Notes under the pieces: model-generated
Databases searched by the model: none
What the model was told of the DNA's origin: nothing
The model's input: only the letters and a program-made list of their open reading frames with translations
NCBI GenBank assembly: GCA_002340985.1
Contig: DDNC01000009.1
Span: 183,336 to 192,017 of the forward strand
Reading direction: 5' to 3'
DNA: 8,682 bases
Source of the DNA: Firmicutes bacterium UBA2530
Lineage (GTDB): Bacteria; Bacillota; Clostridia; Tissierellales; Sedimentibacteraceae
In this document: positions 1 to 5,494 of the stretch, piece by piece
Position numbering within the stretch: position 1 is the first letter of the stretch
Layout of the letters: each line of letters starts with the position of its first letter
Made by a program: the position numbers and the translations under genes

Positions 1-421
1 CAGGATTTATATAATATTTCTTAATTTTTTCTGACTCTTCATTTGACAGCTCACCTTCAAGCACAATAACCTTCGCATATTTTACAACAGGCTTTTCTTT
101 TCCGGTAACTATCTGAATGCATTGCGCCGCTGAATCAGCCCTCTGGTCATACTGCCCCGGCAAGAATTCCACGGCAAAAACATTGCCCTCCGTGCTTATA
201 TTCTCATGAATATAATCCTGGTTAGGTTCCGAAAACACCGTTTCAACTGCCTTTTTGAAATCTTCTTCACTGATTTTTGAAACATCATACCTGTTTAATA
301 CACGAACATTTTTCAAATTATGAAGCTGCAAATTTTCGGCAAATTCATTTTTCAGGTTTAAAGCTTCTGTGTTATATTCCTGTTTCTTTTCCACATAAAC
401 TCTTCTAACTTCAAAGTTCAT
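1..421 (-). CDS. purL: Phosphoribosylformylglycinamidine synthase, N-terminal part (cut by window edge)
   Basis: Encodes the first 140 residues of the glutamine-dependent FGAM synthase of cytoplasmic de novo purine synthesis, which converts FGAR to FGAM using ATP and glutamine. The protein opens MNFEVRRVYVEKK and contains RVLNRYDVS (residues 40-48), TVFSEP (61-66), LPGQYDQRADSAAQC (87-101) and VLEGELS (120-126). I recognise these from the long single-chain (about 1250 aa) clostridial PurL, whose N-terminal domain corresponds to PurS of the split Bacillus enzyme. The start at 421 is preferred to the in-frame ATG at 430, because the AAAGAGG ribosome binding site abuts the upstream ATG but lies 9 nt from the one at 421. 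The gene continues beyond position 1. It has its own promoter and putative PurR boxes upstream, so it is not co-transcribed with the exporter gene unless by readthrough. Confidence 0.93.
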   Translation of the reverse strand, partial: MNFEVRRVYVEKKQEYNTEALNLKNEFAENLQLHNLKNVRVLNRYDVSKISEEDFKKAVETVFSEPNQDYIHENISTEGNVFAVEFLPGQYDQRADSAAQCIQIVTGKEKPVVKYAKVIVLEGELSNEESEKIKKYYINP

Positions 422-460
422 AATAGCCATCCTCTTTTTAGTTATTAAGTAGACAAGCAT

Positions 461-489
461 ATGATAGCAAATATAAAATTGCATGTCAA
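461..489 (-). promoter_or_regulatory. Sigma-A-type promoter of purL
   Basis: On the minus strand a perfect -35 TTGACA (484-489) is followed after exactly 17 bp by TATCAT (461-466). Initiation should fall near 454, giving a 5' UTR of about 33 nt. That is too short for a purine riboswitch, so regulation would have to act at initiation. Confidence 0.85.
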
Positions 490-528
490 TAGAATATGTG
501 ATATTTTTAAAATGATTATTTATTTTCA

Positions 529-577
529 TTCGTATTAATACGAACATTGCATTGTTGCGCTTTTGCATATTTCGTAT
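529..577. promoter_or_regulatory. Putative PurR-box (PurBox-like) repeats upstream of purL
   Basis: There are three copies of the heptamer ATACGAA. Two form the perfect 16-bp palindrome TTCGTATTAATACGAA (529-544). The third is inverted at 571-577 (TTCGTAT). The plus-strand copy continues as ACGAACATT, close to the known Bacillus PurBox consensus AWWWCCGAACWWT. The inward-facing CGAA cores (541-544 and 571-574) are separated by 26 nt, close to the spacing of paired PurBoxes. The block lies about 40-90 bp upstream of the purL -35, the usual location for PurR of the B. subtilis type. The repeat is seen; the link to PurR is inferred. Confidence 0.55.
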
Positions 578-646
578 TTTCTGATTATTTTATTGTCTCC
601 TCGCGGTTGATTGAAGAGAACTACCTCGCTCTCTTATTTATTGTTA

Positions 647-1540
647 TTATGCTTCCGAATCTGTAATGCTCGGATTTACGTGTACCATGCAATGCTTAAC
701 ATTGATAAATCTCTCTTCAATTGCATCGTGTATCCGGTGAGCTGTATCATGTGATTTTATCAGTGTGCTCAAACCATCCGACCGTATTTCTACATCCACA
801 TAAATTTTATCCCCAAACATACGAGTTTTTAACTGATCAATTCCCTCAACCGATTCTTGTGCAAGAATAATTCTGCGCATCTCATCAACGATTTCATCAT
901 CACATGCACTATCAGTCATTTTTCTAATAGCGTCCCGAAAAATATCAACTGCAGCTTTTAAAATAAATAAACAAATCACGAAACATGCTGCCGGGTCCAA
1001 AACAGGAAACCCCAGCCGTGCTCCAAATATGCCGATAAAACTACCTATAGACGAAAAAGCATCCGAACGATGGTGCCAAGCATCAGCCATTAATGCGCTC
1101 GAATCAATTTTCTTTGCAGCTATACATGTATACCAGTACATTGATTCCTTTACGATAATCGAAACAATTGCCGCTACCAGAGCAAGCCTTCCAGGTGTGA
1201 CAATCTCTCCATCAGTGCCGGCAACTGCCTTATGCACACCAGAATAGCCAATTCCTATACCTGTCGCAAACAAAATAACAGCTAAAATAATGGCAGCTAC
1301 ACACTCAAATCGTTCATGTCCATATGGATGCTCCTTGTCAGATTCCTGATTCGCCAGCTTTACCCCCACAATTACAATAACAGTACTGAAAACATCAGAA
1401 AGTGAATGTACCGCATCTGAAACCATCGCTGAAGACTGCGCAAATATTCCGGCGAACATTTTAAAGCCTGACAATATTACATTTCCTATAATGCTGTTAC
1501 GAGATACTCGTATTGCAATTTGCTCATTGGTCATTTTCAT
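647..1540 (-). CDS. CDF-family divalent cation exporter (Ni/Co, possibly Zn/Fe), NiCo-riboswitch controlled
   Basis: A 297-aa cation diffusion facilitator, an inner-membrane cation/H+ antiporter that pumps divalent metal out of the cytoplasm. About six membrane segments fall within residues 16-205. The metal site is visible as two HxxxD motifs: H45/D49 in TM2 (VHSLSD) and H156/D160 in TM5 (WHHRSD). The family motif HPYGHER (71-77) follows TM2. Residues 210-297 form the cytoplasmic dimerisation domain, with the usual ending MVHVNP (285-290). The open frame extends 50 codons further upstream, but that stretch is the riboswitch leader. The ATG at 1540 lies 8 nt after GGAGG; one further upstream is only 2 nt away. 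Substrate specificity is inferred mainly from the NiCo riboswitch in the leader, not from the protein. It is monocistronic as far as visible. Confidence 0.92.
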   Translation of the reverse strand: MKMTNEQIAIRVSRNSIIGNVILSGFKMFAGIFAQSSAMVSDAVHSLSDVFSTVIVIVGVKLANQESDKEHPYGHERFECVAAIILAVILFATGIGIGYSGVHKAVAGTDGEIVTPGRLALVAAIVSIIVKESMYWYTCIAAKKIDSSALMADAWHHRSDAFSSIGSFIGIFGARLGFPVLDPAACFVICLFILKAAVDIFRDAIRKMTDSACDDEIVDEMRRIILAQESVEGIDQLKTRMFGDKIYVDVEIRSDGLSTLIKSHDTAHRIHDAIEERFINVKHCMVHVNPSITDSEA

Positions 1541-1594
1541 AAGCATTACCTCCGTTTTAATTAATAACCTAAGGCACGCGTAATCATTTTCCAC

Positions 1595-1642
1595 GTAATA
1601 TAAAACGCATCTGTGGAACATACTACCGTCCCACAGATGCGT
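1595..1642 (-). terminator. Intrinsic terminator of the NiCo riboswitch (expression platform)
   Basis: On the minus strand ACGCATCTGTGG (1642-1631) pairs perfectly over 12 bp with CCACAGATGCGT (1616-1605), with a 14-nt loop. It is followed by TTTTATATT. The 5' arm contains the P4 3' strand CATCTG of the aptamer, so aptamer folding and terminator formation exclude each other. Metal binding should therefore prevent termination and turn on the exporter. Confidence 0.9.
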
Positions 1643-1720
1643 AAAAATACCATCTGCTGCCGCAATGCGGCCCAGCCCCATAACCCCCAATGAGGTTTAT
1701 CGCCTGCTCAGTTTGTACTA
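1618..1720 (-). ncRNA. NiCo (czcD-type) riboswitch aptamer
   Basis: The leader RNA contains the conserved core of the NiCo riboswitch, which cooperatively binds Co2+ or Ni2+ (Fe2+ has also been reported). The junction ACTGAGCAGG lies at 1712-1703. P2 pairs AACC with GGTT. The GGGGCTGGG segment precedes P3, GCCGC-ATT-GCGGC (1671-1659). P4 is CAGATG (1656-1651) with CATCTG (1639-1634), and the final GTGGGAC covers 1634-1628. The order and motifs match the experimentally studied class as I remember it. P1 looks weak here: about three pairs (ACT with GGT), an internal loop, then possibly three more. Position and logic fit: a strong promoter upstream, a mutually exclusive terminator downstream, then the CDF exporter. 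Confidence 0.93.
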
Positions 1721-1729
1721 TTGATTAAT

Positions 1730-1749
1730 CGTCCGCAAAACTCCGGACG
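1730..1749 (-). other. Leader hairpin upstream of the NiCo aptamer
   Basis: CGTCCG and CGGACG form a 6-bp GC-rich stem with an 8-nt loop between the transcription start (about 1767) and aptamer P1. It has no U-run after it, so it is not a terminator. It could stabilise the RNA 5' end or help the aptamer fold; its role is unknown. Confidence 0.6.
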
Positions 1750-1773
1750 TAATTTCGTGCAAAGAGTTATATT

Positions 1774-1802
1774 ATTATAGTATATGCACGGATTAATGTC
1801 AA
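1774..1802 (-). promoter_or_regulatory. Consensus sigma-A promoter of the riboswitch/exporter transcript
   Basis: On the minus strand TTGACA (1802-1797), a spacer of exactly 17 bp, and TATAAT (1779-1774) match the consensus at every hexamer position. Initiation is expected near 1767, about 47 nt before the aptamer. Such a strong constitutive promoter suits control by attenuation in the leader. Confidence 0.92.
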
Positions 1803-1817
1803 TGTGTTATATATAGC

Positions 1818-1845
1818 GATAAAAGACCATAAATAGCTTTTTATC
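1818..1845 (-). terminator. AT-rich hairpin after the [2Fe-2S] gene, possible weak terminator
   Basis: Directly after the TGA stop of the BFD-like gene, GATAAAA can pair with TTTTATC over 7 bp, extendable past a mismatch by two more pairs. The stem is AT-rich and no clear U-run follows on the minus strand (GCTATATATAAC), so termination would be weak. Confidence 0.3.
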
Positions 1846-2067
1846 TCATTTATTATCTTTGCTGCCATCGTGATATTGCTCAATAATATCAATAATTTCC
1901 GGAGAGCAACACTTTCCTATTGGACTTAGCTCTTTGCATTTTCCTAAAGTACAGGCACCCGTCATCTTCCTGACATCGTTTAACGACTTTGCACCATTAT
2001 CTAACGCATCTAATATTTTAGCCTTCGTAACCTTTGAACAATAACATACCATTTCTTCATTTTTCAT
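1846..2067 (-). CDS. BFD-like [2Fe-2S]-binding protein
   Basis: A 73-aa cytoplasmic protein resembling the BFD-like [2Fe-2S] domain, as in bacterioferritin-associated ferredoxin and the central cluster domain of NirB. The C-x-C pair (C8, C10, in VCYCSKVT) is followed by the small helical region ILDALDNGAKSLNDV and then C39 and C44 in GACTLGKC. The usual spacing of the second pair is C-x2-C, but here it is C-x4-C. Two further cysteines follow at C53-C54 (GKCC). The ATG is preceded by GGGAG with good spacing and overlaps the end of the upstream GNAT gene by 11 nt, so the two are probably translationally coupled. No redox partner is adjacent, and the role (electron transfer or iron mobilisation) cannot be told from this window. 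Confidence 0.75.
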   Translation of the reverse strand: MKNEEMVCYCSKVTKAKILDALDNGAKSLNDVRKMTGACTLGKCKELSPIGKCCSPEIIDIIEQYHDGSKDNK

Positions 2068-2491
2068 TATTCTCTCCCTTAACTTGTGACTGATTACGCA
2101 GCATCCCGCACCTGTCCTCCGGTAAATACCTGAATTTATGTTTATTATAAAGCAAATCTGCAGGTCGATTTGCTATTAAACAAATATAGCTATCCTCATG
2201 TGTATTCTTTTCAAAGTAATTATCTATTGCTTCCATAATCCGTTCCGCAAAACCCCTTCGTCGATATTCTTCGTCTACCATAATATCGCTCACAACATAG
2301 GTTATACCGCCGTCGCCAACTACCCTGCCAAACCCAACCAACTTTTTTTCATCATATATAGATACAGCAAACAAGGAGTTCTCCAAGGCAATCTGACTTC
2401 TCTTCAAGTCTTTATTTCCCATCCCAGAACGCAACCGAAGACTCACATAGTCTTGTGCTGTTGGGGATTCATAAACAAGTTGTATATTCAA
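2057..2491 (-). CDS. GNAT-family N-acetyltransferase (TTG start)
   Basis: A 144-aa single-domain GNAT enzyme that would transfer acetyl from acetyl-CoA to an amine. Beta strand 4 and motif A are clear: VSDIMVDEEYRRRGFAERIM (67-86), with the RRRGFA pyrophosphate-binding loop. AVSIYDEKKLVGFGRVV (42-58) is the preceding strand pair. The start is TTG at 2491, supported by a strong AGGAGGAG ribosome binding site 5 nt upstream. The first internal Met (residue 24) would remove the first strand and helix. It overlaps the downstream [2Fe-2S] gene by 11 nt. The substrate is unknown. The C-terminal stretch after LLYNKHKFRYLPEDRCGML is short and polar. Confidence 0.87.
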   Translation of the reverse strand: MNIQLVYESPTAQDYVSLRLRSGMGNKDLKRSQIALENSLFAVSIYDEKKLVGFGRVVGDGGITYVVSDIMVDEEYRRRGFAERIMEAIDNYFEKNTHEDSYICLIANRPADLLYNKHKFRYLPEDRCGMLRNQSQVKGENNEK

Positions 2492-2515
2492 AATTTCTCC
2501 TCCTCAAATTCTAAT

Positions 2516-2674
2516 CTAATTAATTTTATTATGAATCAAGTGGATGGGCATGTTTCTTGTCCCATATGGATAAATCGGGAAACAATCATTCTTTGCCTTT
2601 TGTCGATTAACCTTGCCATCCCAAGAAAATTGTCCCACATAAATGGAAACTCTCAATAATATTTCATCTGTCAT
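2516..2674 (-). CDS. Unrecognised 52-aa ORF
   Basis: A short minus-strand frame beginning MTDEILLRVS and ending in TAG, between the two GNAT genes. It has a plausible ribosome binding site, AGGAG, 9 nt before the ATG, and starts 38 nt after the stop of the YafP-like gene. The protein is soluble, slightly basic and has a PIYPYGTRNMPIHLI segment near the end. I recognise no domain. It may be a true small gene, or the N-terminal stub of a larger gene lost by deletion. The stop is 24 nt before the TTG of the next GNAT, consistent with an operon. Confidence 0.4.
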   Translation of the reverse strand: MTDEILLRVSIYVGQFSWDGKVNRQKAKNDCFPIYPYGTRNMPIHLIHNKIN

Positions 2675-2712
2675 AGGCTAATACTCCTAGTAAAAGAATA
2701 GTGAATTGGAAT

Positions 2713-3174
2713 TTAACAATGCTTAACCATTTTATAGTTCACCAAAGTAATACCATTTCTTATAGCCTTATTTTCTGCTTCAACCACATACCCTTGTTTT
2801 TCAAAAAAGGGTTTGGCAGTAATTGATGCATATGTTTCAAAGTTAAGTAAACCATCTTCTCGTGCAAGCCGTTCTAATTCATCTACCAAAGCTGAAGCAA
2901 TACCCTTGCGCTGAAAATCCCTATGAACATAAAGCCGATCGAGATAACCTTTCTTATCCATATCAGCAAAGCCGACAACTTTCCCGTCTATTTCTGCAAT
3001 TAAAGTATTGTTGGTCAAAAATGAACAATTCCATGATTCCAAATCAACATTTCCCGTAGCCCACGCATTAATCTGCTCATTCGTGTAGTCCTTTACATTG
3101 ATTGTGTGCACAGTATCATAAAATAGCCCTGCCATAATAGCGCAGTCAATCGGTTTATACTCTCGAATTATCAT
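2713..3174 (-). CDS. GNAT-family N-acetyltransferase, YafP-like
   Basis: A 153-aa acetyltransferase recognisable as the YafP-type GNAT group from MIIREYKPIDC at the start, LFYDTVHTINVKDYT (17-31), WATGNVDLESW (39-49), GYLDRLYVHRDFQRKGIA (76-93) and ASITAKPFFEKQGY (116-129). QRKGIA (88-93) is the acetyl-CoA pyrophosphate loop. E. coli YafP has been linked to the response to some toxic compounds; the physiological substrate here is unknown. The ATG at 3174 sits 5 nt after GAGG. A 22-codon in-frame extension to a TTG at 3240 exists, with a weaker GAGG site, but family members begin at MIIREY. It follows the methyltransferase gene by 107 nt. Confidence 0.88.
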   Translation of the reverse strand: MIIREYKPIDCAIMAGLFYDTVHTINVKDYTNEQINAWATGNVDLESWNCSFLTNNTLIAEIDGKVVGFADMDKKGYLDRLYVHRDFQRKGIASALVDELERLAREDGLLNFETYASITAKPFFEKQGYVVEAENKAIRNGITLVNYKMVKHC

Positions 3175-3281
3175 AATTACCTCATTAAACTCCTTTTTAT
3201 ATATCCGCACGAAAAGCAATTTCCCCCTTTTAAAATACAAATAACCTCATATATAAATTCCGGTTTGTCTCTCTGTTATGC

Positions 3282-4196
3282 TCATTTTCGTATCGCGAGG
3301 CAGTAATTCACATTATCAAACCCAGTAATGGGATGGGATGGATTCGCATCATTATAGACATTAAAATATCGCCCTGTCATTTCTAATGGTGTTAAGTGCT
3401 CATAAATCAAGAAGCCATAATCAGAAAGAATTTTTTCGATTTCTTCGTAAGAATAGCTTGCAAGCATTTTTTCGTTTGCAGCTCCGGCTAACATAGCCTG
3501 TTTTTTTGCGCGTTCACCTGCCTTGTCCGTATAACTATTTTCATCGGGATAATCAAAAATGACAGAACTTCCCTTAGATAAAAGTGAGCTGAGTGCAGAG
3601 AGAAGTTTTTCAAATGCTTGTTTTGAAAGATAGTATGCTACTCCCAGAATACTACAAAAGCTATTTTTATCGCTATTGAATGCAATATTCTCAGTTAATG
3701 TGTTCCACCATTGTTCCTCCGTGAAATCAGTTGCAACGTAATGGACATTTTCTGGTATAGCAATTTTCCCAACATCAAGACGTATCTTCTTATCATTTCC
3801 AGTAGTAGAATGGTCTACCTCGAAAATTTGTAGTATTTCCGCCCAATCGGGCTGCCGATAAGCAAATGTATCATACCCTGCGCCCATAATCAAATACTGT
3901 GTTGTTCCAATAGATACGGCTGTTTCGAGAGCCTTTTCAGCAAATGCTGCTCTGCCAAGTGGCGGTGGAGATAATTGATTGTCTACAATCCATCTAAGGG
4001 CTTCCTCTGGTGTGCCAGCAAAGGATGGGTTGAAAAAACCAATACCATCCGCCATGCTTTTTGATATTTGCCTGAATTCTTTATCCGACAAGAGTAGCCT
4101 CGCAACACGATCATCAAAAATTTTGACTTCGTTGTTTTCGGCATGATATGCTCTTGAGAATGCACTAACAAGTGCTGTCATACTCTTTTGTTCCAT
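3282..4196 (-). CDS. Class I SAM-dependent methyltransferase, leucine carboxyl methyltransferase-like (PF04072)
   Basis: A 304-aa protein of the LCM/PPM1-like bacterial methyltransferase family, often found near secondary-metabolite or resistance genes. The SAM-binding motif I is YLIMGAGYDTFAYR (101-114) and the acidic end of strand 2 is FEVDHSTT (125-132), with KK and L nearby as is usual in the family. YVATDF (153-158) is the next SAM-contact segment, and CSILGVAYYLSKQAF (181-195) is the family post-II strand/helix. The N-terminal helical lid (IFDDRVARLLL, 26-36) is intact. The ATG follows AGGAGGTG by 7 nt, an almost perfect ribosome binding site. Length is normal for the family. The acceptor is unknown; small carboxylates and other O-acceptors are possible. 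The promoter region is shared with a divergent plus-strand cassette. Confidence 0.88.
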   Translation of the reverse strand: MEQKSMTALVSAFSRAYHAENNEVKIFDDRVARLLLSDKEFRQISKSMADGIGFFNPSFAGTPEEALRWIVDNQLSPPPLGRAAFAEKALETAVSIGTTQYLIMGAGYDTFAYRQPDWAEILQIFEVDHSTTGNDKKIRLDVGKIAIPENVHYVATDFTEEQWWNTLTENIAFNSDKNSFCSILGVAYYLSKQAFEKLLSALSSLLSKGSSVIFDYPDENSYTDKAGERAKKQAMLAGAANEKMLASYSYEEIEKILSDYGFLIYEHLTPLEMTGRYFNVYNDANPSHPITGFDNVNYCLAIRK

Positions 4197-4217
4197 TGTA
4201 TAACACCTCCTATATAC

Positions 4218-4246
4218 TTAATACACCCAAAATTCATTAAACACAA
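4218..4246 (-). promoter_or_regulatory. Possible promoter of the methyltransferase gene
   Basis: Minus-strand TTGTGT (4246-4241), 17 bp, TATTAA (4223-4218). Initiation about 7 nt downstream would fall at the AGGAGG ribosome binding site, which is unusually close, so the match may be fortuitous. Confidence 0.35.
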
Positions 4247-4249
4247 GGC

Positions 4250-4278
4250 TTGAAATTTATCCCATTTTGTGGTATAGT
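4250..4278 (+). promoter_or_regulatory. Plus-strand promoter of an orphan leader
   Basis: TTGAAA (4250-4255), 17 bp, TATAGT (4273-4278). It faces away from the methyltransferase gene. Initiation is expected near 4285, only about 8 nt before an ATG and about 48 nt before a strong terminator. Confidence 0.65.
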
Positions 4279-4292
4279 AAGTATAGAAAATC

Positions 4293-4406
4293 ATGAGATT
4301 TTACATTTCCGTCACTTTTGTGGCGGATTTTTTGCTTATAAAATTTGGAATTTACAGTTTTGTAATATATGCTCGTAATAGACAGTGCGATCCCAATTCC
4401 AAATAA
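4293..4406 (+). CDS. Possible 37-aa leader peptide
   Basis: A plus-strand frame of 37 codons starting MRFYISVTFVADFLL and ending in TAA. It begins immediately downstream of the plus-strand promoter, has no convincing ribosome binding site, and its codons 6-14 overlap the intrinsic terminator. That arrangement (promoter, tiny ORF, terminator within the ORF) is the layout of translation-sensitive attenuators in front of some ribosome-targeting antibiotic resistance genes, but no such gene follows: the next gene is on the opposite strand. It could equally be a chance frame in a small-RNA cassette. I do not recognise the peptide. Confidence 0.35.
   Translation: MRFYISVTFVADFLLIKFGIYSFVIYARNRQCDPNSK
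4308..4333 (+). terminator. Strong plus-strand intrinsic terminator/attenuator
   Basis: TCCGTCAC, loop TTTT, GTGGCGGA: an 8-bp stem with one G-T pair, followed directly by six T (4328-4333). On the minus strand no U-run follows, so it works in the plus direction only. With the promoter at 4250-4278 it would give an RNA of about 49 nt. Confidence 0.82.
4343..4404. repeat. 10-bp inverted repeat between leader and lipoprotein gene
   Basis: ATTTGGAATT (4343-4352) and AATTCCAAAT (4395-4404) are perfect inverted copies around a 42-nt loop. It lies just after the plus-strand terminator and just beyond the 3' end of the lipoprotein gene. It may be a second structure of the plus-strand leader, or may protect or end the lipoprotein mRNA; the long loop makes a classical terminator unlikely. 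Confidence 0.5.
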
Positions 4407-4416
4407 AATTCTTGTC

Positions 4417-5271
4417 TTAATATTTTTTTAATTTTAGACCTCGTTTAGTAACCTCCTGCACAAAACCTATCTGCGAGATATTTTCTTCCGTCAAATCCAT
4501 ATACTTGATTTGAATTTCTGAAGCATTTCCAATGTACGCGTTGAGCCACTCATCGTATTCGGATGCATCTACTGGGTGAGAATTGTCATATTCTCTATCT
4601 TTCATGATATAGTAAACAAACCCCGTCCCGCTTTTATCTATATCACTTGGAAACTCATTTTTATGATCGTCTCCTCCCAGGTAGTTTTTATCCCATGCAT
4701 CCACCATGCCAACAAATACATAGCTGTCCAAATCTGGCACGTATTGATATAGGCTATATGGCCAAAAGTCACCGCCAAGTCTCTGATTGCTACCCCATTT
4801 CGCCCTGATGATTCCGTTATCATAAAACGTCAGCAGAGTGGATTCACGAAGTTTCGTCTGCAGTTTTTTTGTCTCTGCGTCGTAACCAAGTACAAATCCT
4901 GCCCAGCCGCCTTCAGATGTAGTGGTGTAAAACAGGAGCAGTTCTTCTCTCCCGTCGTTATCCACATCGCAAACATCGAATTTGTTTGTATACATGTCGC
5001 CATATTGTATCCCTCCGTCAGTGCCATCTGGAAGTATATGATTTTGTATTAGGTTTTCGAGGGCAGCAATATATGCAGTATACATATCATCAAGATTATC
5101 GACAGGTTTATCAGGCTCTGTCGGTGTGTCTATGGCCGTTTCCGGAGCCGTTGGTGAGGCAGGAGAAGGAGACTTATCACTATTATCATTTATATTTAAT
5201 GCATGCTTGTTGCAAGCGGTAAGTGTAACACATAAAACCACAGAAAAAATAAGGCTCAATATTTTTTTCAT
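4417..5271 (-). CDS. Secreted lipoprotein of unknown function
   Basis: A 284-aa predicted lipoprotein. MKKILSLIFSVVLCVTLTAC is a lipoprotein signal peptide with lipobox LTAC, so C20 would be lipidated and the protein anchored outside the membrane. Residues 31-60 form a Pro/Ser/Thr/Asp-rich linker typical of a cell-wall-spanning tether. The rest is a single globular region. DVDNDGREELLLF (102-114) matches the Dx[DN]xDG calcium-loop/FG-GAP-like motif seen in many clostridial surface proteins, followed by several aromatic-rich strands (FWPYSLYQYVPDLDSYVFVGMV). Family and ligand are not recognised. The ATG follows AGGAG by 10 nt. A TATAAT hexamer lies at 5300-5305, but I see no good -35. The 3' end faces the plus-strand leader. 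Confidence 0.82.
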   Translation of the reverse strand: MKKILSLIFSVVLCVTLTACNKHALNINDNSDKSPSPASPTAPETAIDTPTEPDKPVDNLDDMYTAYIAALENLIQNHILPDGTDGGIQYGDMYTNKFDVCDVDNDGREELLLFYTTTSEGGWAGFVLGYDAETKKLQTKLRESTLLTFYDNGIIRAKWGSNQRLGGDFWPYSLYQYVPDLDSYVFVGMVDAWDKNYLGGDDHKNEFPSDIDKSGTGFVYYIMKDREYDNSHPVDASEYDEWLNAYIGNASEIQIKYMDLTEENISQIGFVQEVTKRGLKLKKY

Positions 5272-5344
5272 TTAGCAAATTCTCCTTTTTAGCCAGAATA
5301 TTATATAAATAATATGTACAACAAACTCACATTTATTGATTAGC

Positions 5345-5494
5345 TTAGTATTGTTCAGCCGCACAAAACTCGGCAAACAAATCATACAATTCCGGCAGAA
5401 CCTTTTTTAGAGAAATCAGACGCTTTTTATTAGAATCATAATAGCAGTGTTTGCTTTCTCCAATAGCTCGCAGCTTGCCGCTTCTCTCTAAAAC
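5345..5494 (-). pseudogene. C-terminal remnant of a probable winged-helix regulator
   Basis: After the PUA-like gene, the minus-strand frame opened by a TAA at 5495-5497 stays open for 49 codons to a TAA at 5345. It lacks an ATG start. The peptide reads LERSGKLRAIGESKHCYYDS and continues with ISLKKVLPELYDLFAEFC. LERSGKLRAIGESKHCYY has the look of recognition helix plus wing (a basic strand, a turn with GES, then an aromatic pair), and the tail is an amphipathic helix. The composition looks coding, so I call it the tail of a gene whose 5' part is gone. It overlaps the stop of the upstream gene by 7 nt. The exact family is not identified. Confidence 0.45.

Noticed and set aside
431..646. A purine riboswitch upstream of purL
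   Set aside because: The promoter lies only about 33 nt before the ribosome binding region, leaving no room for an aptamer. No conserved purine-aptamer loop motifs were seen.
590..646. A terminator after the CDF exporter
   Set aside because: AAGAGA can pair with TCTCTT, but the stem is short and not followed by a U-run, so it is not called.
1541..1690. A 50-codon N-terminal extension of the CDF exporter
   Set aside because: The stretch is the NiCo riboswitch and its terminator, with no ribosome binding site at the upstream start. The exporter has a normal length and start at 1540.
2198..2659. A 153-codon plus-strand open frame
   Set aside because: It runs antisense through the GNAT gene with its clear acetyl-CoA motif and ribosome binding site. 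Its own translation shows no domain and no ribosome binding site.
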